64,000 nucleotides of DNA from Marinitoga piezophila KA3. GTDB lineage: Bacteria; Thermotogota; Thermotogae; Petrotogales; Petrotogaceae. A program made the translations under genes and the position numbers. The notes beneath the pieces are model-generated. The model had not been told where the DNA came from. It was given only the letters and a program-made list of their open reading frames with translations, and searched no databases. Below are positions 25,222 through 33,963 of this stretch, in pieces; the stretch's first letter is position 1, and every line of letters starts with the position of its first letter. The stretch lies in NCBI RefSeq assembly GCF_000255135.1, contig NC_016751.1, forward strand, positions 1,178,001-1,242,000. Direction: 5' to 3'.

Positions 25222-27930
25222 TTATAAAATGTTAGGATCAAATGTTGGAAATTCACATAATTCCTCAAAAACTGTTGTATTTTCACCATTATCATTTTTA
25301 CCACATCTAGGGCATTTAACATACCATGGATATTTTTTATCTGTATCTGGAGTATGATAATTAAACAAATGTTTAATTAATGAATGGCCTTCTTTTTCAC
25401 AATGGTTTTTTACCCAAAACTCTCCACACGATTTACACGTATAATGATATTTATTAAATCCCCCCATTGTTTTTTCAACTTTTATTTCTATATTATCTAT
25501 TTCTCCACAATTCCAACAATAATTATAAAGTTCTAAATGATATTCAAGAATCATTTTTATAAAATTTTTAAAATATTGAATATTATTAGGTGTAAATGCA
25601 AATATTCCAAACTTGTGTTCCGGTGGAATTCCTTCCATATCAAATTTTTTTTCTAATTTATCATCAAGATATCCACCATAAAAAGTCCATTCATTATTAG
25701 TATCTGGATGTACAATAAAAGATGCTATTGGTTCATTTTCAGTATCTCTAAATTTTTTTGTATATTTATCTATTGCAACATCTTTTATATCTTTAAACCA
25801 TTGCTCTTTTCCTTGTTCTCTATAATTCCTATATTTTGCATCAAGATAAACAATACAATTCCTATTATCCTTTCTAAATTCAAAAGTAAAATCTGGTCTA
25901 AGTATTTTTCCATCATTACTTTTTATATTTTTATTAAAATATATTACAAGGTCTATTTTCTCATTGTTTTTTAAATCATGTTCTAATTTCGCTTTTAAAT
26001 TTCCCTGAAAATAATCCCATTGCATATATTTATTTAAATTATTTAAAACTTCATTTTTATTTTTTAATCTCCATTTTAATTCAGAAATAAGCACATCTAT
26101 CATTTTGAAAAAAGTCCAATATTCATAAATTTCATGAGTACTCTTTATTAAATAACTTTTTTCATTTAACAACATATTTGAATCAATAAAATCATGTATA
26201 AAATAAATCTTCTTGTTTAGTGCATTAAAATATTGCCAAATTTTCTTATAATTATTATCATTCGTAAATATCTGTGTTGGTTTTAAAATTAATTTCTCTT
26301 CTTTTACTTCTTTAAATAAATCTAAATTCAATATCTCATCAAGACGACTTTTTGCCTTTTTTAATTCATTTATTTTATCATCATAACAACTAAGATTATC
26401 TTCTTTTTTCTTATACAATTCTAAAAATCTTTTATTTTCCACAATAGACTCATAATTATCATTTAAATATGGAGCTAATTTTTCTACTATTTCTTCTTCA
26501 CTATATTCTGGTACTTTTTTATTATTTAGAGAATATATCTTTTTTATATTAATATAATATTCTTTAACCGGTGAACCATCTCCATAAGTATAATTCTTCA
26601 TAACTCTCACACATAATGGATCATTGTTATCATAATATTCTCGTTTAGCTAAAGCTTTTATTTTTATAGGATTTTTAAAGTCTTCTCTTTCAATAACTTC
26701 ATCTATAAAGAAAACTAATTCATTCAAATTTGACGTTTCAAATTTTAACATAAATGATTCAGCATTAAATCTTGACTGTTGAAAATTTTCAAATGGTGAA
26801 ACTGCATAAGAATAAAAACTTCTTTCTAAGGAAATAAATCTATTTTCTCTTTTTGTAATAAAATTACAATATAAAATTACTTTATTATCCTCTATCTTAC
26901 CATTTACTCTACTCTTAGGAATGGAAGCTTTCTTATATATATCAAAAGATATTTTAATATCTTTATCCTTATCTATATTTTCCAAACTCCTATTATTTTT
27001 TATAATAGTTTTAATATCCTCTTTGATATCTATCAATTTTTTCTCAATTTTCCCTAATTCACTATCAAAATCTATTTCTTTTTTATTTTGTTCTCTTATT
27101 ATATCAATTTCTCTCTTCTTTTGTTCCTTATAATTATTCAACGACTGAATATATAATTCGATCTTTTTCTTTAATAAATTCAATAAATATTTAATAATTT
27201 TATTTTCATAAATGTCAACACTTTCTACTTTCATTTGACCTTTGAATTTATTTTTAAATGGATACATCTTCTTTTCTACTAAAATTTTTGGACTTATTGC
27301 TTTCTTTGGATCATATTTAATCTTTGCAGGTATTGCCTTTAAAGACGCTGCAGGATTAGCATTTATTTTTTCTAATACCTTTTTCATATCATCCAAGGTT
27401 TTTCCTATTTCCACTAAATTTTGTACCCCTTTACCTGCTAAAAAAACTTTTGACTTATTATCCTCTATCAAATGCTCATTTATTTGTATTAAATCATTTA
27501 TCATTTCCAAGTAATCGCCATAACTCAAAGAGGAAGGCAAAACATATATAGGAGGTGAAACATAAATCCTTTCCCCATTTTCAAAAACTCCCACATAAAA
27601 AACTCCAGATGCATTGCTTCCAACATCTGGGTCATTATTATCATTACTATCATAAAATATCTTAATTCCTTTACCAGATATTGATGTTAATTTATTAATA
27701 GGTTCTTTTTCTGAATCAAGAATATACACTTCATAATCTTTGTCGCTTAAATCTACAATACTAAATCCTAATCTATACCTCTTACTATTAACCCTATAAT
27801 GGGTATAGGTTACCCAAAATTCTTTATTATCTTCCCCTAATATCGTCCCTTTTTTATAATTTCCCTTATCCAAAAATTCAATCCTTTTTAAATTTTTATC
27901 AACATTCATCATAAAACTTATTAACTTCAT
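25222..27930 (-). CDS. McrC-like DUF2357 nuclease subunit with zinc ribbons
   Basis: The 902-residue protein combines an N-terminal beta-rich domain, a helical middle with a coiled coil (about residues 255-310), a DUF2357/McrC-type PD-(D/E)XK core (LRPDFTFEFRKDNRNCIVYL at about 672-691, then DAKYR), and C-terminal Cys pairs (CWNCGE at about 803; CKSCGEFW; CPRCGKND at about 871) forming zinc ribbons. McrC partners deliver the cut in GTP-driven modification-dependent restriction; here the partner is the McrB-like ATPase directly upstream (4-base gap). Target specificity is unknown. It is longer than classical McrC (about 350), as DUF2357 members are. Confidence 0.85.
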   Translation of the reverse strand: MKLISFMMNVDKNLKRIEFLDKGNYKKGTILGEDNKEFWVTYTHYRVNSKRYRLGFSIVDLSDKDYEVYILDSEKEPINKLTSISGKGIKIFYDSNDNNDPDVGSNASGVFYVGVFENGERIYVSPPIYVLPSSLSYGDYLEMINDLIQINEHLIEDNKSKVFLAGKGVQNLVEIGKTLDDMKKVLEKINANPAASLKAIPAKIKYDPKKAISPKILVEKKMYPFKNKFKGQMKVESVDIYENKIIKYLLNLLKKKIELYIQSLNNYKEQKKREIDIIREQNKKEIDFDSELGKIEKKLIDIKEDIKTIIKNNRSLENIDKDKDIKISFDIYKKASIPKSRVNGKIEDNKVILYCNFITKRENRFISLERSFYSYAVSPFENFQQSRFNAESFMLKFETSNLNELVFFIDEVIEREDFKNPIKIKALAKREYYDNNDPLCVRVMKNYTYGDGSPVKEYYINIKKIYSLNNKKVPEYSEEEIVEKLAPYLNDNYESIVENKRFLELYKKKEDNLSCYDDKINELKKAKSRLDEILNLDLFKEVKEEKLILKPTQIFTNDNNYKKIWQYFNALNKKIYFIHDFIDSNMLLNEKSYLIKSTHEIYEYWTFFKMIDVLISELKWRLKNKNEVLNNLNKYMQWDYFQGNLKAKLEHDLKNNEKIDLVIYFNKNIKSNDGKILRPDFTFEFRKDNRNCIVYLDAKYRNYREQGKEQWFKDIKDVAIDKYTKKFRDTENEPIASFIVHPDTNNEWTFYGGYLDDKLEKKFDMEGIPPEHKFGIFAFTPNNIQYFKNFIKMILEYHLELYNYCWNCGEIDNIEIKVEKTMGGFNKYHYTCKSCGEFWVKNHCEKEGHSLIKHLFNYHTPDTDKKYPWYVKCPRCGKNDNGENTTVFEELCEFPTFDPNIL

Positions 27931-27934
27931 CTAA

Positions 27935-29812
27935 TTACCTCCAGAAGGTAAGTATATACTCTGTTTCTGCAAATTCCTTCATCTCATCAAAAATAACTTT
28001 TGATACTTTAGTTTTTTCCAACAATTTAGATATTTCATCGATTATTTGTTCATTTCTTTCATTAATACTTATATTTATTTTAGGTAAAATCATGCTTGAA
28101 ATTATATAATCTAACAAATCATCTCTGTCAATATAATCATTTCCTAAAATTTGTTTTACTTGATTATCAAATCTATTATTTAAATAAACCCTCATTTTTT
28201 TAAATATTAATTTTATTTCCTCCAACTCTTCTTTTATTTCGTCCAAAATATCTTTAGATTCCATTTTAAAATCTGATTCTTTTAAATATAACCGTTTTTG
28301 ATAATTTTCCTTTTCTAATTCAGAAAATTTAGAAACTAAATTCTCATCATATTCCTTAACTTCTATAACAAAACTTCTATCTATAACCTTAGGGCTTAAA
28401 CTCTTTGTAGTCTCATCCTTATTCACAGTTCCAACAAATCTTATATTATCAGGTATTTCCACTTGAGCCTTATATTTTTTTAACAAATTATATCTTCTTT
28501 TAAGAGCTAAAAATTCATTGAATTCTTCATTTGAAAGTTCTTCCTTTAAAGATTCCTTATTTTCATATTTTAAATATTTTTCCCATTTCATATTTAACTC
28601 TTTCAAATTCTCATCATAAATCTTTTTACTATATAAATCCAATATTTTATCTGATTGAATTTTACTTAAAAATTCAGAAAAATAATACTCAACATGAGAT
28701 AAATTCATTTCATCTAAACATAATATATACAATCTATCCTGATTTTCCTTAGCTTCAATAATAGCATCTAAAAAAGGTGTTGGAACATAAACATTTTCTA
28801 TTGGATTATAAAACCCTAATAAATCCTGATTATCAGTCCAATTAGGCTGAACAGATATTATCTTATGTTTTGCAGAAATTGCTTCTGAAAATCCTCTAAC
28901 TAAACTTGTTTTACCAGTTCCGGGCTCACCACTTAAAATTATTATTTGATTAGTATGAAGAGCCAAAAAGAAACGTTTTAAAATATGATCATCATAATAC
29001 AATCCTTTATTTAACGCTAAATATTTTTGTATATAATCAATTTGCTCTTTTTTATCTTTAATATCTATATATTCTTCTTTAATAATCTCCTCTTTTTTTT
29101 CATTAACATTATCCTCATTCAAAATACCCAACTCAATATATTTATTTCTTAAAATTTCAAGCTCTTTAATTTCAAATTCTTTTTCACTAACTATATTTTC
29201 AAGTTCTTTTAATCTTTCTTCTTGGGTCTGAATCTTATTTTTTATTTCTTTCAAATAATTATCTATATTTTTATTTACCAACAATATTCTCTCATTAATA
29301 ATAGAATTTATTTTATTTCCAAAATCTTTCTCTCTTATTTGCTCTAGAAATTCTATTAAGTTCACTGCGCTAAAAATTTCTTTTTCTTTAACGTTATTAT
29401 CTATATTATCCAAAATCTCCATAATATTTGTAACCTTATAAACTGTCTTACTTTTTGCAATTATAAGTTTATTTTTATCTTCATGTTGAGAAAAAGGAAT
29501 TGTAAATTTAAAAATTACTTCATCTCCAACCTTCAAATTTCTCTTTAATAAAAAACTATCTACATTTTCACACAAACAAATCGTATTTCTTAAAATCTCA
29601 TTATTGAAAGGATTAATAATAATATCATTTTCTATATTTCTCAAATTAGTTATCAAAAAATATTTTTCACTACTTGCAAGTTGGATAGTTCCTTTTAATA
29701 TGCTATTATTAGTACCAAACTTTTCATTTAAAAAATTAATCTTATCCTTTTTTGCCCAATTTTTATAATCTTCATATTCCACAATCTCTTCAAACATCAC
29801 TTCATTTTCCAT
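27935..29812 (-). CDS. McrB-like AAA_5 NTPase
   Basis: The 625-residue protein has an N-terminal region that may read DNA (residues 1-150), a coiled coil (about 190-250), then an AAA_5 motor: Walker A ILSGEPGTGKTSLVRGF (about 291-307), Walker B LYILCLDEMNLSHVEYYF (about 360-377) and the sensor RFVGTVNKDETTKSLSP (about 457-473) whose TVNKDE segment corresponds to the McrB 'MNTAD' site. With the DUF2357 protein it forms a McrBC-like restriction system. Start 29812 is chosen because GGAGGT is only two bases before the upstream ATG (29818) but eight before this one. Confidence 0.87.
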   Translation of the reverse strand: MENEVMFEEIVEYEDYKNWAKKDKINFLNEKFGTNNSILKGTIQLASSEKYFLITNLRNIENDIIINPFNNEILRNTICLCENVDSFLLKRNLKVGDEVIFKFTIPFSQHEDKNKLIIAKSKTVYKVTNIMEILDNIDNNVKEKEIFSAVNLIEFLEQIREKDFGNKINSIINERILLVNKNIDNYLKEIKNKIQTQEERLKELENIVSEKEFEIKELEILRNKYIELGILNEDNVNEKKEEIIKEEYIDIKDKKEQIDYIQKYLALNKGLYYDDHILKRFFLALHTNQIIILSGEPGTGKTSLVRGFSEAISAKHKIISVQPNWTDNQDLLGFYNPIENVYVPTPFLDAIIEAKENQDRLYILCLDEMNLSHVEYYFSEFLSKIQSDKILDLYSKKIYDENLKELNMKWEKYLKYENKESLKEELSNEEFNEFLALKRRYNLLKKYKAQVEIPDNIRFVGTVNKDETTKSLSPKVIDRSFVIEVKEYDENLVSKFSELEKENYQKRLYLKESDFKMESKDILDEIKEELEEIKLIFKKMRVYLNNRFDNQVKQILGNDYIDRDDLLDYIISSMILPKINISINERNEQIIDEISKLLEKTKVSKVIFDEMKEFAETEYILTFWR

Positions 29813-29888
29813 AATCATCTACCTCCAAAAACAAAGAATTATCTTATTTATTTTCTTTATACATATTTCTATACAAACACCGCATATA

Positions 29889-30198
29889 TTCTACCATCTT
29901 ATTCAATAAAAAATTCATCTATCTTAAGAGTTAATTATCCCTTTACTCTGAATTAATCAATGATATGCTAAATTAAAGAAATAATTCACAATTATTGATT
30001 GAAAAATTACATGAGGATTTTGTGGAACGAGATAAAGTATGTAGAGGTTTAGGAGATTATAATGAGTTGGTGGATTAGGAGAGGGACTTAAAAAAATGGC
30101 TACAATTTTTGATTATGAAAATTCTAACAACTAATGAACATTTTCACAATTTAACTTTAATAATTCCCACAGACTAAGCTGTGGGAGGATTGATGGTA
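29889..30198. repeat. dispersed island repeat, copy D
   Basis: Full-length in its 5' and core parts (CTACCATCTTATTCAATAAA, GAATTAATCAATGATATG, GTAGAGGTTTAGGAGATTAT) with hairpin CCCACAG-ACTAAG-CTGTGGG (about 30167-30188). The 3' extension stops after AGGATTGATGG, where the IS remnant begins. It lies 5' of the McrB-like gene and 3' of the next cassette. Confidence 0.85.
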
Positions 30199-30402
30199 TT
30201 TATAATTATATATTTCATATATCTATTTTTATAATAATCTCAGACCTCATGGTTCTTTGAAATATTCTACTCTTGATTTTATGTTTAATCTTTTTACTAC
30301 AAATTTAAATAATAATAATTCAATTAATTTCAATGATTTTTTTATCACTGTGAAAAAATGACTTTTTCCTATCTTTTCTCCAATATCCGGGGGTCAGACC
30401 GA
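30199..30402 (+). mobile_element. 3' remnant of an IS with rve-type transposase
   Basis: A plus-strand frame reads YISYIYFYNNLRPHGSLKYS and ends FNDFFITVKK-stop, the C-terminus of an integrase-core (IS3/IS481-like) transposase. It is followed by an apparent element end GGGGGTCAGACC (30389-30400), which also occurs alone at 37797-37808. Near-identical C-terminal remnants lie at 46022-46300 and 48010-48240. The rest of the element is absent. Confidence 0.7.
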
Positions 30403-30422
30403 AAAAGAATTTATGATTTATT

Positions 30423-30734
30423 TTAATCTATACATTTATTTTCTAATATTATTATTTTTAAATTATCTTCAGTATCTACTATGCAAATTCGATATTTTTT
30501 TATTAATTCGCAAAATTTAGATAATTCTTTCCTAGTTAATGGTTCATTAAAATAATATGTTTCTTCACTTGTTTCTAAACACCAAAATTTTATATTTGGA
30601 TCTTCTTTATTTATACATCTTTTATATATACCACATAATATATCATCAAAAATAGTTTCATGTGTAAAATCATTTTTTATAAAAGCTGGTTCTGATTCTA
30701 TTTTTTTTAAGATACTTTTATATTTATGATCCAT
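30423..30734 (-). CDS. small protein of unknown function
   Basis: The 103-residue acidic protein (MDHKYKSILKKIESEPAFIK, KFWCLETSEETYYFNEPLTR, ICIVDTEDNLKIIILENK) is not recognised. GGAGGT sits six bases before ATG 30734; the earlier in-frame ATG directly abuts the ribosome site. It is the last of three small minus-strand genes between repeats D and E. The three could form one operon although gaps of 70-75 bases separate them. Confidence 0.6.
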   Translation of the reverse strand: MDHKYKSILKKIESEPAFIKNDFTHETIFDDILCGIYKRCINKEDPNIKFWCLETSEETYYFNEPLTRKELSKFCELIKKYRICIVDTEDNLKIIILENKCID

Positions 30735-30806
30735 GCTCATACCTCCATTTCATTTTTTTATTTTTCGGCATTCCATTTTTATCTTAAATCAAAAAAATTT
30801 GCTCTA

Positions 30807-31286
30807 CTATATCAAACTTATTTGTATAGGAAATTCAATATATGAAATAATCAAATTTAACAAATCATCTGAAAAATTTTTGTTTAAAAAATTAATAATT
30901 TCATCATTTTTATTCTTATCAGTTGCTTTAAAATGAGCTAATAGATGTAAAAATATGGATAAAAACCGTTGTATTTTACTTTCAGAAACGTCATTTATCT
31001 TCCAATCATCTATTTCAATTTTCAAATAATAAAACAATAATATTTCAAAAATATCTAATCTTTTTTTAATCAAAAAAATAGAATTTTTAATTTTTATACA
31101 GGTTAAATCTGATTGAACATAAAAATCAACTTTCTTATTTCCTTCTATAATAATTGACATAAACATTTCATTTGAGCAATTTATAATATCTCCATTATAA
31201 TAATTGTAATAATTATTTAAAAAATTATCGAATTCATTTATAATTTCTATTTTCTTAATGGTTATATGCTCATTTTTAATACCCAT
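30807..31286 (-). CDS. hypothetical protein in the D-E cassette
   Basis: The 159-residue protein is helical, with many Ile/Asn/Lys residues (IKKIEIINEFDNFLNNYYNY, KKRLDIFEILLFYYLKIEID). No known domain is seen. A GAGATGATAGA site precedes ATG 31286. Its base composition is as A/T-rich as its neighbours. It may work with the 103- and 170-residue neighbours, but this rests on location only. Confidence 0.6.
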   Translation of the reverse strand: MGIKNEHITIKKIEIINEFDNFLNNYYNYYNGDIINCSNEMFMSIIIEGNKKVDFYVQSDLTCIKIKNSIFLIKKRLDIFEILLFYYLKIEIDDWKINDVSESKIQRFLSIFLHLLAHFKATDKNKNDEIINFLNKNFSDDLLNLIISYIEFPIQISLI

Positions 31287-31360
31287 TCTATCATCTCACT
31301 TTTATTCTCTAAACTATAGAATGTTTAAGATTAACTATTGAAGATTTTATTTAGTTGGTA

Positions 31361-31873
31361 TTAATCTACCAACTCAACACTTAAACCAGAGTTTGGACCA
31401 GTTGGGACCATTTCTTGCAGACATTCAAAATTATTATCTCTTAAACAACTCAAAAGTTTTTGAGGATCAGTAATAAACTCTCCAATTTTTGCATTAGATT
31501 CATTCCTTGGCTTTTTAACCTCTTTGGCTCTATAAATTCTTAATTTTTTACCTTCTTCTAAAGCTCTTATACAAATCGCTCTTATATAAAATTTATTAAA
31601 CTCTCCTTCTGCTAAAATTATATTTGCATTACGTGGGATTTTAACAGATTTGTTTTTTCTTAATTCTTTTTCATTAAACATATCTTTTAAGCTATTAGCT
31701 AATGTCTGCTCATTTCCAGATTCAATAGCTTCTCTTAATAAATTTGGATACTCTTTTTTTCCATCTCCATTTAACCTTTCACTTATATACAACGTTCTTT
31801 TATCAATATCCATCTCTAACTCTTCCAACATAATTCTTCTTGTTTTTTCATCTAAATTTCTAAAAAAAAACAA
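31361..31873 (-). CDS. conserved hypothetical protein of accessory loci
   Basis: The protein of about 170 residues begins LFFFRNLDEKTRRIMLEELE and contains KKEYPNLLREAIESGNEQTL, IPRNANIILAEGEFNKFYIR and ends MVPTGPNSGLSVEL. I recall proteins with this ordered set of motifs as uncharacterised hypotheticals in scattered bacteria; no function is known to me. The start is uncertain: GGGGGTGG is followed by an in-frame GTG (31882, inside the site) and a TTG at 31873 with normal spacing, which also matches the 'xLFFFRNLDE' opening. It is first in the D-E cassette. Confidence 0.65.
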   Translation of the reverse strand: MFFFRNLDEKTRRIMLEELEMDIDKRTLYISERLNGDGKKEYPNLLREAIESGNEQTLANSLKDMFNEKELRKNKSVKIPRNANIILAEGEFNKFYIRAICIRALEEGKKLRIYRAKEVKKPRNESNAKIGEFITDPQKLLSCLRDNNFECLQEMVPTGPNSGLSVELVD

Positions 31874-31882
31874 TCCAACCAC

Positions 31883-32162
31883 CCCCGATTATATTTATTT
31901 GATTGCATTAAAAATGCACCTAATATTACTATCCTCATAGATTTACTATAGTTAATAAAGTTGTAAACTTATATTCTTTCTGGAAATATAACTATATTGT
32001 TTTATCTAAAAATTTAACCTAATATTCCTTATTTATACATTTAGACTACAAAAATTATACAAAGTTCAAATATTTATGTAAAAAATTAACCTGATTTATA
32101 TAATATCTAAAATATATTTATTCTCTAAAACTAAATTTTTCTATAATAAAATATTAGCACCT
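31883..32162. other. A/T-rich gene-free interval
   Basis: Contains the probable promoter of the 31.9-kb gene (a minus-strand TTTGTATAATTTTT element near 32050) but no coding sequence that I can support. It borders repeat E. Confidence 0.4.
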
Positions 32163-32452
32163 TAAATAAAGAAATTATTCACAAATATTGATTGGAAAAT
32201 TATATGAAGATTTTGTGGAATAAGATAGAGTATGGAGAGGTTTAGGAGATTATAATGGGTTGGTGGATTAGGAGGCGGACTTTAAAGAAATGACTACAAC
32301 TTCTGATCATGAAAGTTCTAATAACTAAAGAACATTTTCACAAATCAAATTCAGATAACCCCACAGCAGAAGCTGTGGGAGGATTGATGGGGCAATTGAT
32401 TTTACTTCAAATTATGTTTGAGTTTTTTGTAGAGATTGATAGCGACAATGAT
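32163..32452. repeat. dispersed island repeat, copy E
   Basis: Carries the core, hairpin CCCACAGC-AGAA-GCTGTGGG (about 32360-32379) and the same 3' extension as copy A (GGATTGATGGGGCAATTG ... GTAGAGATTGAT). It lies 3' of the flippase gene, at the border between the defence island and the polysaccharide locus. It lacks the 5' third seen in B-D. Confidence 0.85.
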
Positions 32453-32514
32453 TTCTAAAGATCCAAAGATTAAAACTCTAGAAGTTTGTATATGGCATAG
32501 AATACCTTTATATT

Positions 32515-33921
32515 TTAAGATTTTTTTAGTAAAATTTCCTTTGCTAAATTATATCCCCAAATTATTTCTTTATAGTGATATCCAATAATTAGCAAAAACA
32601 TTATAAAATCTATGCCAAAATTATTATAAACAACTGCTAATGATGCCATAATTACCATCAATAATATCGAAATAAAATGTTTTTTTATAGCCATTTTTTC
32701 CCATATTAAGTTTGAAATTATAGTTCTCATCCAGAAAAATATTATATAAGAAAGACCTGTAGAAATTGATGCACCAAGCGCTCCGTATTTTGGAACCAAT
32801 AAAAAATTACCAATTATATTAGCTCCACCGGCAACTGTTGTTATTAATATATTATAATAGGTTTTTCTTGTAAAACCTATTCCTATTTGAGTTGTTTCTG
32901 ATAATGTATTCATAATTGGATAAAAAAGTAAAAATGGAATTATTATTGTTGCATCTTTATACTCGGGAGATAAAAGTAATACTATATAATTTCTAAGCAA
33001 AACTACTAAAGCAAATAAAATAGTTAAAATACTATTTAATTTATTACTAACTTCTTCATATTTTTTTATTTTTACTTTATTTTCATACCATCTATATGCT
33101 GTTGGAGGCCAAAACGAAAGAAAAGCTGTTTGAATAATAATAATCATCCCTACTATTTTAAAAGCTGCTGAATACAATCCAATTGAATAAAAATCAGCCC
33201 ATATTCTAAGAGCTATTTTATCCATTGAATTTAATAACCATAATATTATTGAAGATGGAATAATTGGCAATCCAAATTTCATAAGTTGTTTAATTAATTC
33301 TTTGTCAAATTTAAATTGATAAAACCAATAATTATAATTAATAAAAGTAGTTATAGTAGCTGTAAGAATTAATGTCAAAAATTGTGCTTGGATAATCCCT
33401 TTAAAATTCCTATTAAAAAATAACAGAATTACAATCGTTAAAATTAATCCAATAATTTTATTAAGTAACTGAATAAACGAAAATAATTTGGCTTTTTCTT
33501 TCATTCTTATAATTAAATTATTGAATCTATTAAATATAGAGAAAGGTAATGAAAATGCTAATATTTTTATTATATATTCTTCTACAGAACCAAATAATAA
33601 TTTTGAAATAGGTTCATAAAAGTATAAATATGTTATCATAACTATGATAGAAAAAGAAAATGGAATAATAAAACTATTCCATAACAAATTCTTCTTATCT
33701 TTTTCTACATTAAATTCTCTTACAAATGCCTGATCAAAACCTAAATATATAAATAGTGAAGATATCCCTAACGCCATAGAATACATAGAAGCTTTCCCTA
33801 ATTGAGTCGGATCAATTAACCATGTTTGGAGGGGAACATTGATAAAACCTAATAATGCAGCTCCAATTGGTCCAATTGAAAATGCACCTAATCTTTTTAA
33901 AAATTCTCTACTTGTTTCCAT
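32515..33921 (-). CDS. Wzx-type oligosaccharide flippase
   Basis: The 468-residue protein has 12-14 hydrophobic helices and the opening FLKRLGAFSIGPIGAALLGF typical of the polysaccharide transporter (PST/MATE-like) family, which flips lipid-linked sugar units across the inner membrane. The conserved AFVREFN, FGLPIIPSSIILWLLNSMDK and GLYSAAFKIV segments fit Wzx proteins. It is the last gene of the minus-strand polysaccharide cluster and ends next to repeat E. The unit it exports cannot be read from sequence; the cluster suggests a fucose-containing, perhaps pyruvylated, glycan. Confidence 0.9.
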   Translation of the reverse strand: METSREFLKRLGAFSIGPIGAALLGFINVPLQTWLIDPTQLGKASMYSMALGISSLFIYLGFDQAFVREFNVEKDKKNLLWNSFIIPFSFSIIVMITYLYFYEPISKLLFGSVEEYIIKILAFSLPFSIFNRFNNLIIRMKEKAKLFSFIQLLNKIIGLILTIVILLFFNRNFKGIIQAQFLTLILTATITTFINYNYWFYQFKFDKELIKQLMKFGLPIIPSSIILWLLNSMDKIALRIWADFYSIGLYSAAFKIVGMIIIIQTAFLSFWPPTAYRWYENKVKIKKYEEVSNKLNSILTILFALVVLLRNYIVLLLSPEYKDATIIIPFLLFYPIMNTLSETTQIGIGFTRKTYYNILITTVAGGANIIGNFLLVPKYGALGASISTGLSYIIFFWMRTIISNLIWEKMAIKKHFISILLMVIMASLAVVYNNFGIDFIMFLLIIGYHYKEIIWGYNLAKEILLKKS

Positions 33922-33963
33922 ACATTCATACCTCTATTTCAAAAATTTATATTTGCATATAAT

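Noticed and set aside
18868-32452. Interpretation of the five repeats as a CRISPR array
   Set aside because: The units are 150-300 bases, kilobases apart, with genes between; no cas genes are present.
18868-32452. Interpretation of the repeats as IS200/IS605 right ends with a TnpB guide-RNA scaffold
   Set aside because: The terminal hairpin invites this, but no TnpB coding remnant, zinc-finger motif or TnpA could be read in any frame of the core; left only as an idea for a database search.
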